Source: Macrobrachium rosenbergii
Taxonomy: Eukaryota > Arthropoda > Malacostraca > Decapoda > Palaemonidae
Reading direction: 5' to 3'
Length of the DNA stretch: 64,000 nucleotides
Assembly (NCBI RefSeq): GCF_040412425.1
Contig: NC_089744.1
Coordinates: forward strand, 31,030,001 to 31,094,000
Shown piece after piece: positions 55,101 to 64,000 of the stretch. The stretch's first letter is position 1, and each line of letters starts with the position of its first letter. The notes beneath the pieces were generated by a model that saw only the letters and a program-made list of their open reading frames with translations, was not told the DNA's origin and made no database searches. A program made the translations under genes and the position numbers.

Positions 55101-55540
55101 GAGTGAGGAGAGGCTCCAAAGAGGATGGCCTTCCACACCAGATGAAGCGAGTGAAGACAACAAGGGGGGATCCTCACCTGAAGGAGAGGCAGAAAGGGGA
55201 AGCTTAGCGGGAGGGACAATCCTGATGGGTCACCAACCAAGGGAGCCATCGGGGGTGTATATCCCTCAGATGACGCCTTGGTGGGCTTCCTTCGGTACTG
55301 TCTCCTTCCCTCAAACTTCACCCATTGCTCGGCAGACCAGGAACAACACTCCGAACAAGGTGAATTACGAGAACACACACGTCCCCTGCAAGTAGAGCAA
55401 AGGGCATGCAGGTCCATATCAACATGTGAACGGAAGCTATTGCACTTCTTACCCCCTACCCAGGGCATACACACTGGGGGATTGTGAGGTTTATCCACAT
55501 TCAAAAGAACAAGAAAGATCCCACCAGGAAAACACCTCAA
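52160..55540 (-). pseudogene. gag-like ORF1 of DIRS-B
   Basis: The N-terminal part (55052-55540) has DLHALCSTCRGRVCSRN, then SPCSECCSWSAEQW and a basic KFEGRRQYRRK, matching the cysteine cluster of the other copies. The middle (53900-55050) is proline-, threonine- and alanine-rich on the coding strand, with an acidic stretch near 54360-54450. The end (52260-52690) has LVDAAMHKHRADDSFYLVHQ before RT. The length of about 3.3 kb is longer than in A2 and C because of the low-complexity middle. Confidence 0.7.
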
Positions 55541-55838
55541 CAGCAGTCAGGGAAGAGAGCGAGAAACACATCTGCAGCACATGACAGCCAAAAGCAAATT
55601 GGAATGTTCACATCCAGGCAGGCGGTACTCCTTATTCGAAAGTTCAACGGCCGTTTCCAGCTTTGCTGAAAGTAATTCCTAATGTAAAGGACCGACGGTT
55701 TGTATACTGTGTCAGAACACGCTGTGATTTGTTCCTGCAAGATATACAAACCATTGGCCTTTTACATTAGGAATACACTTGTTGGAGGGAGGAATCGGAG
55801 TGAGTCTCTGAACTGACTGGAGTTCGGCACACCTGGAC

Positions 55839-56215
55839 CTAGCCATTGATATTGTGAGGTCTCGGGCGGAGTGTACATGTGTTGTCAATTTTAGCAGCAG
55901 AGTACGCACTTTCGATCATCTCACAAGGCCACCAGAAAGAAAGACGTGTCCTTGGACACTTCTTTCTTGGGCAAGTTAGAACTAGCTCAAAGTCGTCAAC
56001 CTCCATTAGAGATGTCGAGACTTCTTTGGAAAGCACCACAGCACCCTAACAGGAAAAAGCAGCGACTGATCTGGATCATCGACTAAAAAGTCCAAGGGGG
56101 AGTCCAAGCGCTTGGCAAAACTCCTGAATCTCGTAAGAAGAATCGTCAGGAGTAAGCTCCTCTCAGCTTCCGAAGAAAACCAAGGAGGGACAGACACAGA
56201 ATCAGTCTTAGACAC
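55839..56215 (-). pseudogene. Tyrosine recombinase remnant of DIRS-B2
   Basis: LDFLVDDPDQSLLFPVRVL (56040-56110) and ESAYSAAKIDNTCTLRPRPH (55850-55915) match the region between the arginine box and the H-x2-R box of copy B (RRAYSAAGEDNTGTLRLRAH). The catalytic histidine region is truncated just after this and no tyrosine motif follows. Confidence 0.7.
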
Positions 56216-56741
56216 AGACTTCTAAGAACTGGAATCGAGAACACAGCCTCGAAAGACTGTGCACTCACGGCCCCCGAGACACGAGACCCCAGTGGGGAAT
56301 GCAAATCGGTTCCCAACCCCAAGGGCCAGGAAGAGCCAAACAAGAGAACGCACTGCCTCTCCGAAGATAGGTAGTCCCTCATAAGTCCTGCAGGACCTCT
56401 GAAGGGAACCTCCTCCTTGCCTTTCCAGGGGTTCGTACCCTCAGGACCGAAACACCTGGCAAGAACAGACACACTTGCATGTCTTGGTTCTTTCTCTCGC
56501 CTGTTCCTGAACCGAGACAGTAAGAGGTCTCTCTGACATCAGTTTGGGATGCACAGGACTGCGAAGATTCTCGAGCACTCAGTGTGACTCGACAAAGTCG
56601 AGCCCCTGACACAGCACCAGTCTAGAAGCAGAAATCCTAGAATGGTGGCGGGAGTGCAACCGAAGTCTGCGTGCCTGCAACTCCTGAAACGCAAGACCCT
56701 GGGGTAAGTGATTTGGTTCCTGAGCCCGAAGGCCAGGAAGA
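56216..56741 (-). pseudogene. gag remnant of DIRS-B2, first part
   Basis: DNA similarity to copy B gag (53900-54250) is clear. Examples are GGCCAGGAAGAGCC-AACAAGAGA near 56322-56346, and the repeated units ACCAAACGAGAGGTCTCT-like and CTGGACTCTTTCTTTC-like. The frames are closed by stops. A tandem duplication of this gag segment seems to be present, because a second GGCCAGGAAGAG occurs at 56730-56741. Confidence 0.55.
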
Positions 56742-57326
56742 GTAGATAAGAGGGTAGATCTAAATAATAGATACATGGCAGGTATTTAGCGAGAAATGGC
56801 AGTTTCTTATAGTATTTTGGTTGCTTATTTACAATTTAACTTTATTTTTGGGGGGTTGGCTGTAATTAACCCCTGAAGTCCATCCAACAAGGGGTTTCCA
56901 TACGTGATCTTCACAAGACAGAGCACGGCTACACCTGTTTCGAACAGTTCATATCCCATCCAGCAAGTACAATAACTTGTTAACGTATGGCTACCCGCCC
57001 CCAGGCCGGTACTAAATATGGCAAAGGGTCATTCCATTTGGCTGACAACAAACAAATGCACTGCCAGTGTCAGAAGCCCTAAAAGTGTAGAAAAAACCAG
57101 TTTCCAAGGTATTGCACTCAACGGATGGGATAGGAAACATTTGAAACAGACGTAGCCGTGCTCTGTCTTGTGAAGATCGCGTATGGAAACCCCTTGTTGG
57201 ATGGACTTCAGGGGGTTAATTCCACCACCCGACCCCAAAAATAACGTTAAGTGTAAATAAGCCTAAAAATACTATAAGAAACTGCCATTTCTCGCTAAAT
57301 ACCCACCGTGTACCTACTACTTAGAA
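56742..57326. mobile_element. Foldback (long inverted repeat) DNA element
   Basis: A 38-bp perfect inverted repeat (56781-56818 and 57266-57303, starting GGTATTTAGCGAGAAATGGC) extends inward with lower identity for about 200 bases per arm (CCATCCAACAAGGGGTTTCC and AAGACAGAGCACGGCTAC in both arms). It interrupts gag DNA between GGCCAGGAAGAG and ACGAGAGATCCCACTG. A second, one-armed copy is at 63340-63660. No transposase ORF. Confidence 0.85.
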
Positions 57327-57432
57327 AAACCGACGAGAGATCCCACTGCCTCACCATGAAGGGATGCAGCCCCATGCCGGGACTTCTTAGGGGAGGGAGA
57401 GGCAGCCCTCCTCTTCTTTGGCTGCTGTTTCA

Positions 57433-58961
57433 AACACTAGGTAATTCTAAGCTGGCTGTCCGCGGTGAGCTAGCCTATGGCAATTGACGTTTTCTTATGT
57501 TATTTTACCTGCTGAACAAGAATTTAAAATAATATTTTGTCGGTCGGTTGTAACTAAAATGTAATTGACCCTTGAAAACTGCACGTCTGTACCAGTGGGT
57601 TGCATACAGCTCAAGGGTAAATTACAGTTTAGCAGCAGCTGACCATCAAAATGTTACCCTAAACTCATGTAAAGCAAACAAAACAACACAGACAAACGTC
57701 AATTGCCAGTCTAGTTCAACTGGACACTATTCGTTGCTTGCGACCGGGGCAAAGAAACTTAACAGGTAAACAAAGCCGCCATCTTGGGTTACGTAACCAC
57801 TAAGGTGCCATATGTTCAGCAGGGGGAAGATGAGGTTATGGTACTGCATAGAAGGTATGAGTTGGTAAAGTGATGTGGGACTTACATAGAGACATGGCAG
57901 TAAATAACAGTTACCCAAAACATAACAACACTTCTTTATGAAAAGCACTATAACTCAGTAACACCAAAACGTGGTTGACCTAACTAACTAATAATAAAGA
58001 AGGGTAGTTTAGGAACCTTACCTTAAAGGGGGCCACATATCCTACATCCTTCAGGCTATCATGCAGACACCGCCAAAAACCCACTGGCCTCCAACAACCC
58101 TGCCTACATTATACTTTTGCTTGCCAAACTTCACTTCGTCAATCTTGACAGTTGTATGGGGAATCCTTATAGCTCGTATGTTCTGGCAAGAGGTAATGTT
58201 TCGCTGTGCAAGCCAGCCACAGGGCTTACAAAAAATGTAGAGAGAAAGATTTCTGTTAACGTCACTGAGAAAGTGGTAGCAAAACATCTTGTAAGACCCT
58301 TCTCCTTCTACCCCCTATACATGCTTCAGTTGTCTACCGACAAATGTAAAGTAATTTTGTAAGTTATTTAAGGTAAAATCATGTTGCAGGGAGATGTCAA
58401 TATATTTGTGAATGGATAAATATTAGAAGGTTACAGGCACAAGCTACAACGAATAGGAAATGGTCATAAAACAGTTGAGAAAAAGGAATACATGTAACTG
58501 ACTGCAAGTATCCCCAAATTCTACTCTCAGTTGGAGGCATTGGGTGAACCGGAAGCTCCGCTGTAAGTCCCGCACACGCAGTACAAGTAATGCATGAAAA
58601 GTGCCTTTGGAACGGCTCCTGCTGTCCATTTATTCACCCTTTTTTTATGCTTGTTTTTCGTGTTCCAAATGACATATGGAACAGGAAATACAACAATAAG
58701 GTGCCCAAACCTTTTCCCAAGTTATTTACCCCAGCCAAAAACCCGAATTCCTAACAGGTCTACCTTACCATTAGCTATTCTCAAAAGTGTTTTACCCCAC
58801 CCAAAACCCCGATTCCCAACAAGGGTCCCCTTTACCCTCGGCTACAGTTCTAAGGTAAATTACAGCTTAATTACATTTGGTCGCCAAAATATTACTTTAA
58901 ATTCTTGTTCAGCAGGTAAAGCTCTATAGAAAAACGTCAACTGCTTAGATCTACTGAACAT
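57433..58961. mobile_element. DNA element with long inverted ends inserted in DIRS-B2 gag
   Basis: Flanked by TGTTTCA on both sides (57426-57432 and 58962-58968), a 7-bp (8 with one mismatch) duplication. Sub-terminal inverted repeats include a 25-bp perfect match (57504-57528 and 58896-58920, starting TTTACCTGCTGAACAAG). The tips themselves match poorly. Open frames at 57572-57769 and 58594-58929 share a YSS-VNYSL motif only because of an internal repeat. No transposase was recognised. Confidence 0.7.
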
Positions 58962-58969
58962 TGTTTCAG

Positions 58970-60010
58970 AGCGAGCCTCAGAAGAAGAAGGGGAGAAGGC
59001 AGAAGAAGACGAAATCGAAGATCAAGTTGAAGACGACTATGTATCACAGTACTTCTTCCTCAATCTCTTCTCTGGTATCTTCTACAGGATGGTGGTCAGG
59101 AAACACAGGAACATCCGGGCCAGCTAAATCAGGCAGCGCAATGGGAGCAGCTCAGTCAACAGGGACACCAGAGGCAACAGGAGAGACCAGGGCAGCTGAG
59201 GCAGGAGGCATGACAGGAGCAGCCCGGCTGGCAGGAGTTTCAGGAACGTCAGCAGCAATGACAGGGGCAACCAGGCAGCTGGGGCAGGAGGCACAGCAGG
59301 AGCTGCCCAGTGACTGGTCACCAGGGCAACAGGAGCAGTCAAGATAGGAGACACAGCTGGAGTAGACAGGACCACAGATACACGTAAATCGTAGACACCA
59401 ACATGGACCTACGCCACTGCCACCAAGGTACTGTGGTGGTTCCCGAAGTAACCACTGTATGAGTGTCACAGTGAAACTCCTCAAGGATAGATATCCAACA
59501 GTGAGATATCCAACCATCTATTGCTGCACCTACAATGCTCACTGTCAATCTGAAGAAAAAAGCAAAGATGATTAGTAGCGGGGAACTCCTCTCACTCCAA
59601 GGGAAACTGCCCTACGAAACGAGAAGAGGCCCCTGCGAAGAGGTCACCCGACTGCGTCCCCCCTTACCCCGCAATCTTCGCCCAACAAGTGAGCAAAGAG
59701 GGTGAAGGAGAGACAGCAAGAAGGGAAAGCTAACTGGGAGAGAGAAACAAGGACAAAGGGGTGGCAACACCGTCAGAAGCAAAAACTTTCCGACGGTGCC
59801 TGGAGTGGATACAGTCATGCCCTTGTACAAGCAGAGGGCGTGAGGTCCAATAAAAGGGAAGCGAACTTGCTACGCCTCAGGCAGCCGACTCTAAGACACA
59901 CATGCTGGGGGATGACGGCCTACGCAAGGCTATCAAAAATCATGGGTTTGTATACCAACAAATATCAAACACACACAATATATACAAAAAGAAAAAAAAG
60001 ATTCCACTGG
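58970..60010 (-). pseudogene. gag remnant of DIRS-B2, second part
   Basis: Resumes with GCGAGCCTCAGAAGAAGAAG, homologous to copy B at 54350. It continues through an alanine/proline-rich stretch (59124-59375: for example SHWAAPAVPPAPAAWLP) and ends near the position where the gag start would be. The cysteine cluster is not recognisable. The 5' leader and terminal repeat follow to 60246. Confidence 0.6.
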
Positions 60011-60294
60011 GATAAAAAGAGCTTAACGACAGTCAGGCAAAGAGCTCCGAACACACCTCTGCAAAGCATGACGGCCGAAAGCAAACTGGAATGTTTACAG
60101 TATGATCCAGGTAGGCAGGTATTCCTGCCTATGGGAAGGCAGTTACTGCCTGACCACCTTGTCCAAGTTTAACAGCCATTTCCAGCTTCACCGTAAGTAA
60201 TTCCCAATGTAAAGGACCAACGGTTTGTATATCATGTAGGAACAAACAAAATATCGCATTCAGATACTTTTGCTTCACAATTAAGCCAAATTAC

Positions 60295-60624
60295 CTTCCC
60301 AATTAGAGGAGTCTTCGTCTGCAAGGTGCAAGAGCTTGAAAACCGCAAGCTGAACAGAAGGTGGTAAAAACGTATATCGTATGCAAGTCCTAACCCATCT
60401 CTAAGCAGCTTCAAAACTGTAAAAAGATGCTGTGGCATCCGAAAGCTAGCACAAAAGGCTCCCTCTACAAACCCATCACAAACACTGCTTGAGTTAGGAG
60501 CAGAGTTAGTAACACTAAACAGCTTCCGTTTCTCTACGAAAGATAATCCATTTCCCAAAGGTTCCACTTCATGATAACACAGCCTACCATAATCAGGGTA
60601 ACTTCTTACTCGTTTTAACAGGAG
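60295..60624 (-). CDS. Candidate host-gene internal exon, 110 codons
   Basis: On the minus strand, TTATACCTCAG precedes 60624 (acceptor) and GGGAAG|GTAATT follows 60295 (donor). The 330 bp between are open in phase 0 at both ends. The translation is protein-like and not low-complexity, for example FVEGAFCASFRMPQHLFTVL and KLLRDGLGLAYDIRFYHLLF. No transposon motif is present. I do not recognise the protein. DIRS-B2 begins about 49 bp past the donor, in the same orientation, so it would lie in the following intron. Other exons were not found in the window. The alternative is a chance ORF, but the phase-matched splice sites make a real exon more likely. Confidence 0.55.
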
Positions 60625-60862
60625 CTGAGGTATAAGTAAACTAAAGGGGGGCGGTTAACGGAATCATCTTGGGCAAAAGGAAGTGAAAATGGAATAACGT
60701 AAGCTATGCACTGCTTAAATACTAAAGGCGAATCAAACGAAACACCAGAACTGACACGTGACTCGGAACTAATGAGGCAAAGGTAATATATGTCTGAAAT
60801 CCTAACACTACCGACTTCCTACATCACAATATTCTCTCCACAAGGATGTTACGGGAGCTAGC

Positions 60863-60933
60863 CAGTGTTGCCAACTTAAGAGGAAAACCTGCAATGTTTA
60901 GAGGATTTCAGGTTGTCACAGTTGGCAACACTG
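60863..60933. repeat. Short palindromic element
   Basis: CAGTGTTGCCAACT (60863-60876) and AGTTGGCAACACTG (60920-60933) are perfect inverted repeats around a 43-base centre that also contains AAACCTG / CAGGTT. It resembles a minimal MITE end pair. Confidence 0.7.
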
Positions 60934-61734
60934 CTCAGCCAACTAACGCAAGTCAAAAACGTAACCCACTCAGCTGGAGCTGTATGGCAGCTTGATGCTG
61001 AACCCGAACTGGAAAAGCAGTGAGAGAGAGTTGTCGAAGGGCACAGAACCTTGGTCTGGAGACTTGCCTTGGCTCCCTGTCAGAGGAGACAACCAACCAC
61101 CGCATGGCAGTCGGGGAAATCGAAAAAAGGGTAGAAAACTGGGGGGAGGGCAATTTTGGCCCTAAAATATAAAACAAAAACCTAATTAATAAAAGATATT
61201 ATTATTATTTTTCTCCTGAACCACCTAAGGAGCAAAATAAGGCAGAGCAGAATGAGAGAGAGGAATAAACCTAGGCTACCAGGTAAGCTCATGAAGGAGA
61301 AGCAACACCAGAAGACAAAAGGAAAAACTGAGTACGGTGCTAGTGTGCCCTAACTGTCTAAGTAAACTATCGGCCCATACCATCTTCCGACATTTCACAA
61401 AATTTACATCCTCTCATCAAAACACTCATTCTACATATCAAGAAAACCACACTTGAGCCTGCAGAGCTAGTCTAAAATAGCTGCTAACATAGGCTACGTT
61501 GTCATCAGCAAAACCTAAACAATTGGTTTTCACAAACTCTTTCCTATACAGCCTAATGTTTTCATCTCTGCTTGTTGTAGACAACATAAAGCAAAAACAG
61601 AAAACAAGCACAATACCGTACAGGACAAATTAGCCAGAAATCATCAAAATATTACTAACTCCGATCGTGACTGTGTTCAACATGACGGCACGAAGATAAA
61701 GCTAACTTTACCAGCAGGTGAGATTCATTCCAAA
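60934..61734. other. Gene-free sequence
   Basis: No coding region was recognised. Open frames (for example 60953-61177, minus) have no motif. It may be intron or upstream sequence of the gene with the exon at 60295-60624. Confidence 0.4.
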
Positions 61735-61922
61735 GTAAGTATATCTTAGTTTAGCCAGACCACTGAGCTGGTTAACAGCTCTCCTAGGGCTGGCCCAAAG
61801 GATTAGATTTATTTTTACGTGGCTAAGAACCAACTGTTTACCTAGCAACGGGACCTACAGCTTATTGTGGAATCCGAACCACATTATGACAAGAAATGAA
61901 TTTCTATCACCAGAAATAAATT
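61735..61922 (-). mobile_element. tRNA-derived SINE, 5'-truncated copy
   Basis: Reverse complement of the body of the SINE at 2969-3243 (AGCCAGACCACTGAGCTGG, GGTAAACAGTTGGTTCTTAG in reverse sense, CTGTAGGTCCCGTTGCTAGG). The tRNA head with A and B boxes is missing, typical of 5' truncation. Confidence 0.9.
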
Positions 61923-62177
61923 AGAATCATTCCAAATAGTATATTTTATCACCTACTAGATTATTGTTAATAGCAATTAAATACAACAAAGAGACCTTAA
62001 CAATACAGGTTCTGCGATATGTCAGTCAAATGCATAAGCACAGGCCATGGGTTAATAAACTAACCTATAATTGAGGACAATTGAAAACTCAGCCACACTG
62101 GTTAGCCAAAGTTAAGAATGCCAATATATCTACAAGCTTTACAAAATTATATTTAAGGAAAATTCCAGAGCTATTTC

Positions 62178-62560
62178 CATAAAAGACCAGAGCGCTGCCA
62201 ACCATGCCACACAAGTCATAAAAGAAGTTGGAACCTGAGTGCAACTGTATCACACAAGTCATAAAAGAAGAAGCTGGAACCTGAGTACAACTGTACCCAA
62301 GGAATTACCTGGGCAGACTAACTGCTCGCATACCAGCATGTTATTCCCCAACTTCCTGACACAGCAGTGACCCAAGTGACAGCATTTCATTCGAATTATC
62401 CCTTCTGAGTGAAAACACGCTGATATGCAGGCAGTTAGCCTGCCCAGGTAATTCCTTGAGTACAGTTGTATTCAGGTTCCAACTTCTTTTAGGACTTGTG
62501 TGGCCTGGTTGGCAGCACTCTGGTCTTTCATTTGAAGACCTGGGTTCGATCCTGATGTGA

Positions 62561-62563
<3 letters not shown>
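62178..62563. mobile_element. Inverted pair of a second tRNA-like SINE
   Basis: The left arm (62178-62333) is the reverse complement of the right arm (62420-62540), sharing CCTGCCCAGGTAATTCCTTG-type and ACTTGTGTGGC-TGGTTGGCAGC sequences. The left arm has a duplicated 45-bp piece (CACACAAGTCATAAAAGAAG twice). The right arm ends in a tRNA-like head with the B box GGGTTCGATCC (62542-62552) and an A-box-like TGGCCTGGTTGG, then runs into a TA microsatellite. Confidence 0.75.

Positions 62564-62642
<79 letters not shown>
62564..62642. repeat. TA dinucleotide microsatellite
   Basis: About 39 TA units directly behind the tRNA-like sequence. SINE 3' tails often give rise to such arrays. Confidence 0.95.
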
Positions 62643-62648
<6 letters not shown>

Positions 62649-63339
62649 GCTGCCAGACGTTAGTATTAAAAATGCAGACATAATTTTACAACCAGTATAA
62701 TTGTGCTGGTAGGGAATAAAACAGCAACATTTGTCGCAAATTTAGATGCCTAGTTTTGGAAAGAGTCCACTCATGGACTATATAATTTTTTTTTTTACAG
62801 TATTTGTATATAAGATTTAAAATTTTTTGGTTTACTTGCAGTTAACTTTCTGAACCAACTCAAAAGATTGTAGCCTACATAGCCTATTCCCCAGCCCTAA
62901 ACACAGCATTATCAACTTTTCCCTTAACCTTACCCACCTCTCACCTACATAGGCTGAGCTATTACTTCAACTGGGCTATTCACTATCAGACTATCGAAAT
63001 TTGTTAACAAATTAACTGGTAAAGCAACAAAATCCCAGCATAGTAGAACTTTCAGCCATTATAGAGTTCCATGACTTTGCAGCTTTTCGTGTTGGGGGGT
63101 GGTGTCGCTGCTCCCTTATGTAGGACAAGTTAACCGAAGTGCGATATGCTGCCAAAGATAGCAACCTGCAGCTCAGCAAGAAAGTTGCCGTAACAGCATT
63201 AATAAAGGTACTACTTAGATCTACCCTATCTAACTCTTACACAACACACCTTTTACGACGACTATTGACTCAGTCTGAAGAAATAATGGTAGAACTATAG
63301 GGTAGCTCCGCGTCGCCGACGGCACTATAACTTGACTTT
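62643..63339. other. Gene-free sequence
   Basis: No gene, RNA or repeat family was recognised on either strand. Confidence 0.5.
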
Positions 63340-63660
63340 TTCTACAGTCTTTTGGTTGCTAATTATGAATTTACCTTTCATTATTGGCGCTCGAGTCAAA
63401 TTAGCCTGTAATTAACCCCCAAAGCCCATCCAACAAGGGGTTTCCATACACAATCTTCACAAGACAGAGCACGGCTAGAACTGTTTCGAACGGTTCATAT
63501 CCCATCTGGCAAGTGCAATAACTTGTTAAGGTATGGGTACCCCACCCCCCCGGGCCAGTACTAAACACGGCGAAGGGACATTCCATTTGGCCGACAACAA
63601 ACAGATGCACCGTCAGAATCAGAACCCTTAAAATTGTTGAAAGAACCAGTTGAAAAGGTA
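63340..63660. mobile_element. One-armed copy of the foldback element
   Basis: Aligns to 56815-57110 of the foldback element (CCATCCAACAAGGGGTTTCC, AAGACAGAGCACGGCTA, CATTCCATTTGGC-GACAAC) and stops before the second arm. A 69-codon open frame (63401-63610, minus) is part of the repeat, not a gene. Confidence 0.85.
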
Positions 63661-64000
63661 AAAACAGGCGCGGAGCTAATATATAGAATTACCGAAATAA
63701 TAATAATGGCCTAATAATAATGACTTTTGACAACTTAGCCTGCAGTAGCCAACTGCATAGGTTACTAGCATGGAGGAAGGCAGGCTAGCCTAAGTTTATA
63801 CTGTAAGTGAATTAATTACACACAATTAGACCTTACTATTTCTAAATAACCCAGAGAGCTAATAATTAAAAGCTTACATTTCCAATACCGATTAATTTCC
63901 CTGAACTTTAAAAAATCTGGCTCACAACCTAGGCTAGGGTAGTTTTACCCCTGCTCAGCACTGCCTTGGTAGACAGCAGCTCCATTTAAAAGGTTCTTTT
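63661..64000. other. Gene-free sequence
   Basis: Nothing recognised in the last 340 bases. Confidence 0.5.

Larger units (their letters stand above)
42178..55720 (-). mobile_element. DIRS-type retroelement B, split by a nested transposon
   Basis: Inverted terminal repeats: left ATTTGTTCC...TATACAA-CGGTCCTTACATTAGG (42178-42220), right TAATGTAAAGGACCG-GGTTTGTATA (55679-55706), ending near 55720. On the minus strand it has gag, RT, RNase H and tyrosine recombinase. A Tigger-like element (43659-50376) interrupts the recombinase N-terminus. Without that insert the copy is about 6.8 kb. Confidence 0.85.
55727..60246 (-). mobile_element. DIRS-type retroelement B2, internally deleted and interrupted
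   Basis: The left terminal repeat (ATTTGTTCCTGCAAGATATACAAAC start at 55727; shown here in part) directly follows the right end of copy B. The right repeat ends AATGTAAAGGACC-GGTTTGTATATCATGTAGGAAC near 60246. Only the end of the recombinase (55839-56215) and parts of gag remain. RT and RNase H are deleted. Two further DNA elements sit inside (56742-57326 and 57433-58961). Confidence 0.75.

Noticed and set aside
57572..58929. Two plus-strand ORFs sharing YSS-VNYSL and LNSC, considered as a duplicated gene
   Set aside because: The similarity comes from an internal DNA repeat that also exists in inverted form; stops and lack of motifs argue against coding.

Overview
The window is eukaryotic and arthropod-like, most probably from a decapod crustacean. 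That placement is an inference. It rests on a tRNA-derived SINE type I associate with decapods, very long GA/TC and TA microsatellites, and dense DIRS-type and Ty3/gypsy-type retroelements. Nearly all recognisable coding potential belongs to mobile elements. Most copies carry frameshifts or stops, so few intact host genes are visible.

Layout, left to right. 1-4732 is AT-rich and almost gene-free, with one coiled-coil ORF remnant (2203-2532, minus) and one SINE (2969-3243, plus). 4733-12836 is one complete LTR retrotransposon of the Ty3/gypsy class on the minus strand. It has near-identical LTRs, a TCTTT duplication, a tRNA-Lys-type primer site, a polypurine tract, gag with five zinc knuckles, a GGGAAAC slippery site on the gag stop codon, protease, RT, RNase H, a second complete protease-like domain, and integrase. 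12837-16170 is AT-rich with an eight-copy minisatellite. 16171-25920 is an older Ty3/gypsy element whose LTR relics bracket two things: a second, GC-rich Ty3/gypsy element (about 17.0-21.6 kb), and its own pol remnant, into which a TTAA-flanked DNA transposon has inserted. 25921-32340 has GA repeats, a broken transposase-like gene (27970-29480, minus) and a LINE 3' end (31795-32340).

32376-60246 is a stack of DIRS-type (tyrosine recombinase) retroelements, all read on the minus strand. There is a 5' fragment (A1), a nearly full-length degenerate copy (A2, 35.1-40.5 kb), a copy (B, 42178-55720) split by a Tigger/pogo-like transposon that itself contains a mini-element and a third DIRS copy (C, 44154-50233), and a deleted copy (B2, 55727-60246) abutting B. 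B2 lies about 49 bp from the donor side of a 110-codon open exon (60295-60624, minus). That exon is the best candidate for a host gene in the window, and I do not recognise the protein. 60625-64000 holds SINE fragments, an inverted SINE pair, a TA microsatellite and a second copy of a foldback element.

The elements work as separate parasites rather than as a pathway. Ty3 copies encode gag, protease, RT/RNase H and DDE integrase. DIRS copies encode a cysteine-motif gag, RT/RNase H and a tyrosine recombinase. The most unusual features are the second retropepsin domain between RNase H and integrase in the first Ty3 element, and the outward-facing consensus splice donors in the DIRS-C terminal repeats.
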